DNA of 36,561 nucleotides from Phoronis australis. Taxonomy: Eukaryota; Phoronida; Phoronidae. The DNA lies in the NCBI GenBank assembly GCA_002633005.1, contig NMRA01000010.1, positions 2,080,027 to 2,116,587 of the forward strand, given 5' to 3'. The notes beneath the pieces were generated by a model. That model was given only the letters and a program-made list of their open reading frames with translations. It did not search any database and had not been told where the DNA came from. The position numbers and the translations under genes are program-made. Shown here piece by piece: positions 1 through 9,688 of the stretch; positions within the stretch are counted from its first letter, which is position 1; each line of letters starts with the position of its first letter.

Positions 1-648
1 GTGATTCGCCCTGTGCTGTTTTCTCCAGCCCAGAGCCTCTAAGCAGCCCTGCAGCGATATTGAGTAGTGGGAGTGATTACAGGCCCAGTTCGACACCCAG
101 TGAAGAGGACAGTTCGTCGTCCAGTGAACAGATCGGTGAGCCAAACTTTGATAAGTTTATTGTGGACTTGTCTAAAGTGTTGGAGCTATTTAGAAGGTGC
201 CAGGTGTGTGGCGAGGGAGTCACACGACACAATGTAAGCAGTTTGGGTGCTCAGGTCACCATCCAGTGGGAGTGTGTCACGGGACACTCTGGCAAGTGGG
301 ACAGTTGTTCCTCTGTCCGTGGTATGCCGGAGGTCCACTTAACCATGTCCAGTGGTGTGCTCTTCACTGGAAACACGTTTCAGTCGGTGAAGACAATGAT
401 GGACTTTGGAAAAGTCAAGTTTTTTTTCGAAAACAACATTCAACAACATTCAGAATTCCTATTTAATACCAGTTGTCAATGACGCATACATGTCACAACA
501 TCTCGAGTTGGTGGCGGAATTCATGGAGAAGGAGAACTTGTCTGACTCACCAGGGCGGTCCGCCAAGTATACCACATACACTCTAATGGAGGAAGAGACC
601 AAAAAGATAATTGATGTGGAACTCGGAACAGCACAAGCATTCAATTGA
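1..648 (+). pseudogene. transposase-like protein fragment, 5' partial, frameshifted
   Basis: The reading frame is open from the window edge, so the true start lies to the left. It begins with a Ser/Glu-rich low-complexity stretch (about 60-150). A Cys/His zinc-ribbon-like region follows, with RCQVCG, then CVTGHSGKW about 30 residues later. The frame is lost at the T run 420-427. One frame over, it continues as NNIQNSYLIPVV and DSPGRSAKY, TYTLMEE, and stops at 646. From memory, this order (CxxC, CxxGHxxxW, IQxxYLxP, DSPGxSAKYxxYTxM) is typical of a large family of transposase-derived proteins in invertebrates and fish. I infer that the Asp of DSPG is the first acidic residue of an RNase-H-like core. 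The later part of that core, including a second acidic motif (TDRH type), is missing here. The frameshift could be a homopolymer sequencing error, but the missing 3' half cannot. Confidence 0.6.
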
Positions 649-894
649 GGTAGGCATAACAACGCACACAGTGCATTTGCACCAAGATGTGTCACCACGT
701 CTGTCTTCAGTAGCCGCCTCGTTTCTCTCAACAGCTGCCTGTGCCTGTGTGTACTCTGCCTCGTTGTACTCGGGCTCAAACATGTACCCACCCACTGAAT
801 GTCCGTGAAAAAATTCCTAGTCACCACTGCTGTGAACAAGGTCTCCGTCACTCACACTACTGTCACTGTGATACGGGTCACCGACTCCAGCCAT
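583..894 (-). pseudogene. P2X7-ballast-like protein, first exon with an in-frame TAG
   Basis: On the minus strand an ATG at 892-894 opens 25 codons of an acidic, Ser-rich N-terminus (MAGVGDPYHSDSSVSDGD...). An in-frame TAG follows at 817-819. The same frame then stays open through GGYMFEPEYNEAEY to WCKCTVC, MPTS and ECLCCSEF, which ends near 619. The pattern WCxCxxC-x-M-x-T-x-x-EC-x-CC-x-E is that of the cysteine-rich C-terminal 'ballast' domain of the P2X7 receptor. In many invertebrates that domain occurs as a stand-alone intracellular protein with a short acidic N-terminus. The homology stops at about 619, and the remaining codons to the stop at 583 look unrelated. The exon overlaps the end of the transposase-like fragment on the other strand. 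The TAG and the truncation make a broken copy likely. A weak donor within the SEF codons and continuation elsewhere cannot be excluded. Confidence 0.5.
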
Positions 895-2219
895 TTTCAG
901 CTTACAACACACTAAACAATCCCTAAATCCAACGCAGTTGAGTTCTCTACTAATCTATCTTGCCGCAGAATACTCGCCGATGGAAAGTGGTGGCGACAAT
1001 TGGTGAAAAATAGCACAAAACAAAAGTAGAATAGAACAGATTCGCACAGTAAGCTCAACGCAAAACCAAGTGGCGGGAAGCGCTTGCCTCCTAAAACGTC
1101 ACTTCCGGAAAAGCGGACGAGTAATTAATAAAATTACGAAAAGCTGTAATTAAGTGAAAATATGTCTAGGATAACCAACCAACCTTATTTTAGCTCAAAA
1201 TGACATGGAAAAAGGTTGCCTTCGCCTTTAAAAGTGGCCACTTTCCGACTTTGGGAACTGAACAAAGAACTGGTCGACGAAAAAGTTTGACAACGGTAGT
1301 ATTTGTTCGAGTTTAAGGCATCGACAACATTCTCAGGTGTCCCTCTATTCGCAAAAGGTACTTATAACAACGTGACTTTGATTTTTTAATCAGTGTGAGG
1401 CTTAATTCCCCGAAAAGCTTTCGTCATATGAAGCGCCCATAGGAGCTTCACCGCCTGTAGCTCAACTAGTGAAGGTAGCCACGGTAGAGAATGATTCATG
1501 AATGACGGCCATGTTATTCGTGAAAACGTATTAATACCACGTGAGCGTAAAATTGTTGTTATTTTGTTTGATTGTTTTTGATTTACATTTTGGTCTTTGT
1601 CGTGTCGTACAAATGTGGTTGCCAACTGGACAAATGTTTGCCCATTAGTTGCATTTGAAGTCATCCACGAGAGCATCAAAATTACGATTCCAGGGTCACC
1701 GACTCAGATCTTGAAAAAATTGTATTCACACATCCTGAGGCTTGTTAAATGCTTATTTCAGATTTTTGGATCTAATTTTTGAAGTTAAAATTTTGGCCCA
1801 AAGTATCCCATTTTCGGTTCAATGAAGCTCGGTAAGTAAAGTAGTTTTAAAGGTTTAAAGAACGAGGAAATAATTGTAAAGAAGCAACCTTTATGTAAAC
1901 ATTGAACCTTTCTACATATCGGAAAGCAGTTTGCATTTTCAAAGGGGCTTCGATTAACCTTCACTGAAGCGCCAAAATGCAGTAAATTTTGTCCATTTTT
2001 TGTATTTGATTTTAGCCATTTTTTAGCAGCTCTGGAGGCCAGTTTGCTCGGTGCATCAGTTTGCTGTCTGACTAGCACAATGAAAAAAATGTATTTTAGT
2101 TTGTTCCTAAGCAACAGTCTATAGAAATGATATATTATCGCGGCTTCATTGGTTTGAAAATATAATTTCATGGTGATAAAATCGGTAAACGCCAATTTTT
2201 AATTAATTCGGCTAGTGCT

Positions 2220-2260
2220 TGCCACCCCCNCCCCCCCCCCCCCCCCCCTTCCCGGTGGCA
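2220..2260. repeat. poly-C tract with short inverted flanks
   Basis: A run of about 24 C residues, with one N at 2230, is flanked by tgccacc (2220-2226) and its reverse complement ggtggca (2254-2260). The N and the homopolymer mean its exact length is not reliable. Confidence 0.8.
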
Positions 2261-2645
2261 GTTTCTATCACAAGATTTCTTTGGTGAAATTTCATAAAAT
2301 TTGACCCAAACGTTTCCGCCCAGGAAACGATGGTAATTCGAGTAATTCTAACATGTGCTGCCTCACCAGTGACAGTTTTAGTATTTTGAAGACCGATCAT
2401 AAGTCTAACTTGTACCCCCTTGATGATGTACCTCTTTGCTTTGATAGCATTCTCATAATTGTCATACAAAATTAACATACAACGGTATTTCAATGTTAGT
2501 CTTGCCATTGCTACTGGATGATAATCCCTTAATTGCTTCCACCCTAAATTGATTTTGTCACCTCATGTCAAACTCCCAAAAAGATAAAAATGCCATTGCA
2601 TAAAAAGATTGGTCGCATGGATTTCAGACTTTTATGATAACAAGA

Positions 2646-2691
2646 AAGTGTGAAGCTTGAAGGATGAAACACTTGAGTACGCTTCACACTT
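2646..2691. repeat. perfect 11-bp inverted repeat
   Basis: The arms aagtgtgaagc (2646-2656) and gcttcacactt (2681-2691) are exact reverse complements, separated by 24 bases. No flanking gene or terminator context gives it a role. Confidence 0.6.
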
Positions 2692-3084
2692 CAAAATAAA
2701 AATGTAGCCCATTCTGTAAGTGAATTAAGATTTTTCATATTTTGTTGTTTTGATACAATTTGAAGTAGAAAGTGAAAAACATTAATCAAAGCACAATCTA
2801 TACATGAAATTTAGTCGTGACATATAATCACACCATGAAGAAAAGTTGATTTTCATATAAAAATTATTTCAAAACAATTCAACAATTTTCAGCACTGTGA
2901 ACCTTTTTTTAGAAAAAAAACACTCGCGGACATTGCCATACTAAACCAGGAATTGATTAGATTAAAACGGTAAAAGACAAAAAGATGTGGATTGGGTTGC
3001 ATAAAACTTATCAAATTATCCGCTGGATAAGTTTGATTGTTGCGTGACATCCGGTGCATTGTTCAACAATAACAGCGTGAGGCG

Positions 3085-3160
3085 TGATAACCCGACGTCA
3101 TTGTTGCTATACGGCGTATAACTCTGATGCAACTGGACCCTGCTGACAACGTCTGAAAAG
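3085..3160 (+). promoter_or_regulatory. possible core promoter upstream of the 3161 ATG
   Basis: A locally CpG-rich patch contains a CRE-like cgacgtca (3093-3100) and a TATA-like gcgtataac (about 3114-3122), 40 bases before an ATG at 3161. This would suit a start site just before the candidate first exon. It rests on motif resemblance alone. Confidence 0.2.
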
Positions 3161-3253
3161 ATGAATAATAAGAAAAACTCGCCCGAGGTCACCAAAATCT
3201 TCTACGCCCGTTTGAGAAACGATTTTTGTGTGGATACTGAATGCTTTTTTACT
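3161..3253 (+). CDS. candidate first coding exon of the sacsin-like gene
   Basis: An ATG opens 31 codons (MNNKKNSPEVTKIFYARLRN...) that end exactly at a donor-like act|gtacgt at 3253/3254, so the exon ends in phase 0. The next exon has an acceptor at 4981 (tttcttttcag). It is open in phase 0 (WQENTDEKIK) up to the ATG at 5012, so the two would splice in frame and add 41 residues to the N-terminus. I see no known domain in these residues. If this exon is not used, 4982-5011 is 5' UTR. The exon is proposed from splice signals and phase only. Confidence 0.3.
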
Positions 3254-4981
3254 GTACGTAGAAGGTTAAAACTTGTGCGTTTTTTCATCTTATCAATGAA
3301 ATGTAATCACTATGATATATTTTCCACACTACTATGTCTGAAAAATTGTGCGCGTTTAATCCCTTTGATTATCACACCCAAACACAGCACACAGTACAAG
3401 CATGTTCCTGTGGGATTTCTTCCGTGCACCAAAAATTCCTAGCAACCTTTGGGCACATGAAAATGGCGGCGATCAAAAAAGAGTCGCAGTGTATTCTATA
3501 AGTAAAGCATACAATTGGAGAAAAGAAAGTTCTATGAGTGAACGAAATATTTTATTTTACACTCTATGGGATTGTGACAGTAAAATGGAGATTTCTCTTA
3601 AGATATTGTGAAAATATAGGCAGCAGCGTTTGATAAGAAATCAGTGCGTGAATAGTGCAGGGTTGTTTTGACAAAGAAACTTTCGTGCATCTTATGAAAT
3701 TAGCGTTTATCCCTCGAATCTCGACTTCGCTGCTTACCCGATGCCTGGGTGATCGCTGATAGTAATAATTCAGGATTGAAGTCGTATTAAAGTTTTCATT
3801 GCAATCTTCTGTTTCTTTCCACAATGTCTCTTTCATCAGTGAACCAATTTTATCGTTGTCATCAGCTAAGACCTGTGTTTCTCAAACACATGCTCATATG
3901 TAATGGTTACCCAGAGTTCTTCATGTAATCGTGTTTATGTTGGTTTCTTCGCAGTAGCTATTTTGTCAAATATGCAGTCTATCATTCTGAAAGAAACATG
4001 TTGTTCTGAAATTGACGTGTATTGGTTATCAGTAGACAATTGTCTGGCCTTGTTAGTGCTCCCGCTCCAAGCGTGGATTTGTGGAATTGTGTTTGAAGCT
4101 AGCACAAAAATTACAAGAAGTTGTTCAGACTCAAATTTCCTCNGAAATTAGGGGTCATTGAGTGCGCAAAATTTGGCATTTGGGTTTTTGTTAGGATACC
4201 TACCCATGTACAAAAAATGAAGTTGTTTTAAATTTTGACGTATAGACTGATTTTTGAAAATCTACTGGTTTTTATATGGACTGCCTCTTAACTGGTCTGC
4301 TGGATTACCTTTTTGACCAGAGTTCCCCCCGACTCACCACTGTCAACATCCCATCGAAGGAGACGAGAGGTCTCTGAAGATCTAGGAAATCAAAAGTGTA
4401 ATCCAGCAGACCAGTTTTAACTGTTATTATCAGTTCAATCTAATACTGAGCTATAGTAGATGTTGGACTTATGTATTTTAATGTAATTTTAAGTTGTATT
4501 ATTTTGTCTTTGGACTTATTTATTTATGTTTTTATATTACCATTTTCATAACCCTTCCCTTCATCTTTGGTGTTAATTAAAAACAACTTTGCCATCCCAA
4601 ATCAATTTTTAAATGTTTGCGTTCCATTCCTTCGTAACAATGTTAGATGGGGTAGGCAGCGTCGCCATTTTAAAGTGAATATTTTTGGTACGAGTAAGTT
4701 TTCGGTCACAGGAATTTTTCCAAAACGAGATCCACTTCAACTATACCACTTTTTTCCAAGTCAACACTGATGTTTATATCTAATGTCCATCTCTTATCGA
4801 ACAAGACCGATTTTGTAAAGGTACGCTGCCTAAATAAAAACTTGTTTTTTGACAGAAAGAACGGTTTACCTCCGTCTTAAGTGTTAAAAGAGATGACAAC
4901 TTGCTAAAAAGATTTTGACTAGGTTTATCAAGAAACCATTTTCTTCGTCAGAACAAGTACATCAAATATTTTTCTTTTCAG
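3254..4981 (+). other. probable 5' intron or intergenic sequence
   Basis: Non-coding, AT-rich sequence ending in a good polypyrimidine tract and AG at 4980-4981. A single N lies at 4143. It contains the 19-bp inverted-repeat element listed separately and no exon I can support. Confidence 0.4.
4290..4416. repeat. hairpin element with perfect 19-bp terminal inverted repeats
   Basis: Arm 4290-4308 (aactggtctgctggattac) and arm 4398-4416 are exact reverse complements over 19 bases, enclosing 89 unrelated bases. A fold-back of this size with no coding capacity fits a small MITE-like insertion or a structured RNA. I cannot see a clear target-site duplication. Confidence 0.6.
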
Positions 4982-5011
4982 TGGCAAGAGAATACTGACG
5001 AAAAGATCAAA

Positions 5012-5045
5012 ATGGCTGCTGAGGGGAAAACCCACACTATGCAGA
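5012..5045 (+). CDS. sacsin-like gene, exon with first ATG in good context
   Basis: The exon begins after the acceptor at 4981 (polypyrimidine tttcttttcag). The ATG at 5012 sits in a favourable context (aaaATGG) and opens MAAEGKTHTMQ, ending in phase 1 before the strong donor gtgagt at 5046. The ten codons before the ATG are also open, so translation could begin in an upstream exon. Confidence 0.65.
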
Positions 5046-5996
5046 GTGAGTATACATCATTACATAGTCCTGTTGTGGCTGCTTTCTTGTTTGAACAGTA
5101 TGGCGTTTGATGAAAAATTATCAATCAGCTTTAATTCATCTCAACTGACTGATTTGATCCCTCTCAAAATTGTTTCTCAGAGACAGGATTTCAGCGCTCC
5201 CTAAAAACTGACCGTTTATTATTGCTGGCTTGTCACGGCGTGTCATTTTATGCGTCGACCATGGTCTCCGACGAATTGTCTGCCGTGTCTTTAACAACCC
5301 TGGAATAAGTTGAAATGCATTTTATAGCGATAAATGGTTTAAATACAAAAATTGCTTCATGGACGGAAAGAAGGTTTATTGGCCAGTTGGCCTAAACCAG
5401 CAATTTTGAGTTTCATGATAGAATGGTAGAAGCAGACAACCATGCTAAAAGTACTTATAGTGAACCTCCCTTGAAACTTAGAAGGGTTCCCAAGCTGGAA
5501 AATGCAGCAGTGTCGTCACGGCAACCAGCTATTTTGTCAGTCAAAATCGACAATTTCAGGTTTGCAGGTCAGATTCATGTTAGAACCAGACATCCTTGGC
5601 ATGAGTACTTGGATTGACTCTTTGTTGGGTGTTGCTAAGCTGAATTGGTATTGTTTGCTTTCAAAATAACTTTGCCACCAAAACTTCATTTAGAAGACTT
5701 ACGGTAAATCTCCACTTATTTCGTACAAAAATAAGTGCCAAAATCGTCATTTCACCATTTTCCAAAAGACTGCTTACTTTGTTTTGTGACATACACATAC
5801 TAGTGCAATTCATGCTACCGTTACACTCAAGTTTTCTTGGTCTTTATTTTTATGGAGAAATTTGACAAAATGGAATTTCACTTGTCGGCCATGTTGTGTG
5901 CTAAATAAGGGATGAATTAGCTTATCAATTTCTTGTCGGCTGACTACATAGCTGTTTAAAATGTTGAATGTTTATGGACACTTTTACAACTTTTAG
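5046..5996 (+). other. intron of the sacsin-like gene (phase 1)
   Basis: Runs from gtgagt to ttttag. One small open frame at 5423-5617 shows no recognisable protein. Otherwise it is featureless AT-rich sequence. Confidence 0.7.
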
Positions 5997-6079
5997 CCAT
6001 CGACATCATACAACCAAGTTTGATAGAACAGATGAGGTCGGTCCTAGATCAGTATCCGGACGATGGCCAAATACTTAAG
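5997..6079 (+). CDS. sacsin-like gene, start of ATPase module 1
   Basis: Acceptor ttttag ends at 5996 and donor gtaatg starts at 6080. With the previous exon it reads TIDIIQPSLIEQMRSVLDQYPDDGQILK, entered in phase 1 and left in phase 0. This is the first helix of the sacsin HATPase fold (LxxxIRxxLxxYPDxxxILK), immediately before the N-box supplied by the next exon. The usual FGQ start motif of a sacsin repeat is absent. Confidence 0.85.
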
Positions 6080-6785
6080 GTAATGAAACATTCTTCGTTT
6101 TTAACCGGTATTTTTCAAATGAAGGACACTTTCCCTATCTCTACGGCTCTCATCGGTCACTGTCTAATGTTTTGACTAATTTTATGTCTCCTGGAGTAGG
6201 TTTTTGAATTTATATTAATATAAATCCGACTTAAAATTTTGGAAAATCTGACAATTTTACATAGTGGCCGGCCGCCCACAGACGTTGGGTTTTTCACGAG
6301 GCGAAAATTCAGGTCACGAATCTCTACCAAACTACACGTACATGCGGCGCTTAAGCCTGCTGATTTCTTATGACATCGACACGCGACAACCGTTTGTGTA
6401 GGATGAATCGTTAAAACTCTATAAACATCCTAGTTTTTGCATTGCGCTCAATAGGTTCCTAAATATAAAACGCATCTGTATCTTAGTATAGCGGGTAAAT
6501 AGCTAAAATGACGCATGCTCGTGAGTTGATATTGCGGGTTTCTGTGAAATGAAATCTTTCAGTTTATGCTCAGCTTGAAGTCTTATTTCGAATAGTTTCT
6601 GTATGTCATTTTGACAATTCTGTAAATACTCTAATTGAGTCATAATAATCCTATCAAAGTGTACTTTGCAAGGGGACACCGATTAGTGTGTTATTTGAAC
6701 AGATGATAACCCTTAGGTCAGCCTTATGTCTAATATGCATCCGCAACTTGTGACGCCCACTGAACAGGCTTTAATTTTAGTGGCG

Positions 6786-6893
6786 GCAATAGTCTGACAT
6801 AACGTGCCCGCATTTTGAGAACAAGTTTGATGCCCGTTTTTTAGTGGAGAAAACTCGTTCTCAAAATTCAGGACGTTATATCAGACCATTACC
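6786..6893. repeat. dispersed hairpin repeat, copy 1
   Basis: An imperfect inverted repeat with arms of about 39 bases (6789-6828 and 6851-6889) around a short centre. The outer arm motif is gtctga(c/t)ataacgt, followed by attttgagaac. A clearly related copy in the opposite orientation lies at 25455-25562. It has no coding capacity, and a MITE-like family is the simplest reading. Confidence 0.65.
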
Positions 6894-7019
6894 TTTGGTG
6901 GCAATAACTATTGAACTGTGCCCGTCATTTGGAGTTTGGATACATAAACTTCGAAGAAGAATTGAGAAATATTGACAACGAACCGTTTTCTTGTACAGTC
7001 TAATGTTTTATTACGTTAT

Positions 7020-7338
7020 TTGTAGACACTACATTCTGGTTGACATCATGCTTTACGACCAATGTCACTATTTAGTATTATCTCTTTATCTATTTCACCT
7101 CTCTTAGTCAAACGTTCCTCATCCTTCGTCATTTATTTATTATCTAAATTCTCAACCTGTTCTAATTGTTTCATTGTTATATGCATTTAATTATTGTTTT
7201 ACTACTTTATTGCCTTATATTACTGTTTTATATTTTGTTATTGTGTGTCTTCTTGGAAAACAGCGCTGTCACTGAAGAGGCCACCCTCATTTGAAATATT
7301 ACTGTAACAATAAATAAATAAATAGATAGATAAATAAA
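7020..7338 (+). mobile_element. possible LINE 3' tail ending in (AAAT)/(GATA) repeats
   Basis: A T-rich stretch is followed by cttggaaaacagcgctgtca ...gaggccaccctc (7252-7288) and ends in taaataaataaatagatagataaataaa-type repeats (about 7310-7338). LINE families of the CR1/L2 type often end with a short conserved stem region and a simple-repeat tail like this. No RT sequence is attached, so the assignment is tentative. Confidence 0.35.
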
Positions 7339-7449
7339 GTCGAAGAAGTCCTGTTGAATTACCTAAAGTGATGCATCCCACTGTTAAGAACGGCGACGGA
7401 AAAAGAGATTTCATTGTAATAATTCTGTGCATCGGCTGCTATTTTTCAG

Positions 7450-7566
7450 GAGCTGATTCAGAACGCTGAGAATGCTAAGGCGAAGACCATTAAGTTTCTG
7501 TTTGACAAGTGCAAACTCCCAGCTTTTCCAGAACAAATGGAACATAAGGACTTGGCGCATTTCCAG
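7450..7566 (+). CDS. sacsin-like gene, N-box exon of ATPase module 1
   Basis: Acceptor tttttcag ends at 7449 and donor gtacag starts at 7567. The 39 codons begin ELIQNAENAKAKTIKFLFD, the N-box of the Bergerat fold. The Hsp90-equivalent catalytic Glu (residue 40) and Mg-coordinating Asn (residue 44) are present. The acidic residue normally three positions after that Asn is Asn here (residue 47), whereas module 2 keeps it (QNADDA). The exon is phase 0 at both ends. Confidence 0.92.
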
Positions 7567-9157
7567 GTACAGTTTAATGGAAATGGCGAAGGATTGGTAC
7601 GGGCTAATTGTGTAGTCTAGAGACACGTTTACTGAAATGATTAATGTGTAAATGTGCTAAAATAAAATGGATATAAAGACGAACAAAGACGGTAAAAATG
7701 TAAATAAAAATCGAAGACTTAGAGCTTTTCGTTCTTCCTCAGTGGTGTAAGGTAACGTGGCACAAAAGGAAATGCGAAGATGAAAAACAACGAACGCATG
7801 AAGACACGAAAAGTACTTGTGGCATAACAACCCAGCGGGAACGGGGGTTAAGCAAATATAGGCGATGCCATTCTGAAACAAGATGGGGGTAGAAAAGATA
7901 CAGATAACAATTATCACTTAAAACGCATGGCCTATGTTTGTTTTACCCCTGGTTCCAGGTAGGATGTTCGGCCACATATATCTTTCTTTGCGATAACTGT
8001 TTCAAAATCTGTTATCACCTAAAGCTTCATTCAAACATTTTTCTATATTTCTGGAATATTCTGCGGTCTAACGGCCCCCGAACATTGCCAAACAGAGTAT
8101 CATCTGTTTGCAATTGAGCGATTTGGGAAGCCGGCCGTGACTGCTACTGCCACCTAGCTGAAACGAAAAGCCATCCAGATCATTACAATAATTTTGAAAT
8201 TTTGTACTTTCCTTAAATTATACTCAAATGACCAAGCACTAACTTAGCTTTAGTCCGGTTCTAAAATCATGTACCTCGGAGCAAAACAAGCATTATTCAA
8301 CACTGCTGGGCCAGTGGAAAAACTGTCACTTTCGTTACTGCTAGTAAAACTTTTCGGAACGGCGCCATTTTTCAATAGAATTACGCAGACTCCTGTCATT
8401 AGAAAGCCCTTGGGGATTTTTGGTGGTGTATGATTACACCAGAAGAAAATCAGAAATAATTTTATTCATAAAAAAATTATTATTTTGCTCATCTGACAGC
8501 TCTGTGGTTCATTGTAGCGAAACAGTACAAGAGTGAAAGTGTTACGTTCACAGCAATTAGAATAAAAAACGAACAGAAAGTTAGGAATTTGTCCGCGGAA
8601 TTTATCGCATGGTTTAGAAAGTGGGTAGTTGAAAAGTAGATGTAGGACTAATTTGAGCGAACAAGCCACCAACGTGCGATTTTGCGCCTAGATCCTGCTG
8701 TGAGATGATGACTGCGGATGGTTGCCCGTGGACCGTCTAGTTGGTTATCATTAGTCCGCCTATTTTTGCTTTCATTTTCAGTTAAAATTGTGTGCATCTG
8801 CTTAAGTAAACGATAACCGTAATTCCGTATAAGGCAAATCGAAGATACTGCATGCGTCACAAGGTGACAAAATCACAACAGGGAGGCAGTGAATTGAAGT
8901 TGTTACGTAACTTAATTATCTTAAAGGATTAGGGTGGTTCTGGATATTGAGCTTACCTCTCAGTCATCAGTTAGCAGTATACGGGTTTGACAAATAGAAT
9001 ACGAAGTGACTCGATACGAGGCTTAAAATTTATTGATCAATCACCATTTTAACCAAAGTTGAAACTAAATACATCGACGAAAACTTGCATTTATGAAGGT
9101 TTGTCTATATTCACAGACCTTGATTAGCTCCAACACATATCCAATACTTTGCACTAG
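7567..9157 (+). other. intron of the sacsin-like gene (phase 0)
   Basis: Runs from gtacag to cactag. Small open frames on the minus strand (7657-7917, 8466-8860) do not resemble proteins. The flanking exons join as [13 protein letters not shown], a seamless sacsin ATPase sequence, so nothing appears to be missing. Confidence 0.75.
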
Positions 9158-9305
9158 GGTCCTGCGTTGTACGCCTTCAACGACGCAACATTTAGCGAAG
9201 ACGATTGGATGGGTATATGCACTATTTATGACAGCTTCAAGAAAGATGATCCTATAAAAGTTGGACGATTTGGCCTAGGCTTCAAATCTGTGTTCCATAT
9301 GACAG
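9158..9305 (+). CDS. sacsin-like gene, adenine-binding and G2 loop exon of ATPase module 1
   Basis: Acceptor cactag ends at 9157 and donor gtaaat starts at 9306. The exon begins [17 protein letters not shown], whose Asp 87 (FND) matches the adenine-contacting Asp of the family. It ends with [15 protein letters not shown], the glycine-rich lid/G2 motif at residues 113-127. It leaves in phase 1, and the split codon completes Asp with the next exon. Every nucleotide-binding motif of the fold is therefore present once these small exons are joined. Confidence 0.93.
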
Positions 9306-9688
9306 GTAAATAGTTATACTATGTTGGCGATGTCTATAAAGAGTTTCACGCTCAGTATGTTGCCCAATGCCGCATTTTGTGAGAAACTTGAACCATAAGG
9401 TGAAGGTGGTTACAATTTGATTCTCACTTAAAATCCGCCATGATTGATGTGCTACTACACCATGACACCCAAACGGATGTTTCCTTCCCTTTTAATTTTC
9501 TGATTAGATAAATGACATAACCAGTAGGGAATTGTTAAGCGTTTAGAGAGCAATACCTAAATAATATCATTACATACACAGCGAAACTTTTTTTTCCTCG
9601 GAAATACTTCAAATTAATCTAATTTCGAGACTTTCCGTGCACTTTCGGGGAATCATTTTTGTTCACCACACGTTATGTTTCTTTGCAG
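9306..9688 (+). other. short intron of the sacsin-like gene (phase 1)
   Basis: Runs from gtaaat to ctttgcag and splits the Asp codon of HMTD. Nothing else is seen inside it. Confidence 0.85.

Larger units (their letters stand above)
895..3160. other. non-coding stretch, no gene recognised
   Basis: AT-rich sequence with no convincing exon. It holds the poly-C tract and the small inverted repeat listed separately. A minus-strand frame at 2212-2508 is open for 98 codons, but I recognise nothing in it. Confidence 0.5.
6080..7449 (+). other. intron of the sacsin-like gene (phase 0) with two repeat insertions
   Basis: Runs from gtaatg to tttttcag. It holds a hairpin repeat (6786-6893) and a LINE-like 3' tail ending in a tetranucleotide repeat (to 7338). 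Confidence 0.8.

Noticed and set aside
2212-2508. 98-codon minus-strand frame (contains DNYENAIKAKRYIIKGVQV)
   Set aside because: It looks partly protein-like but ends in the poly-C tract with no splice signals I trust and no family recognised.
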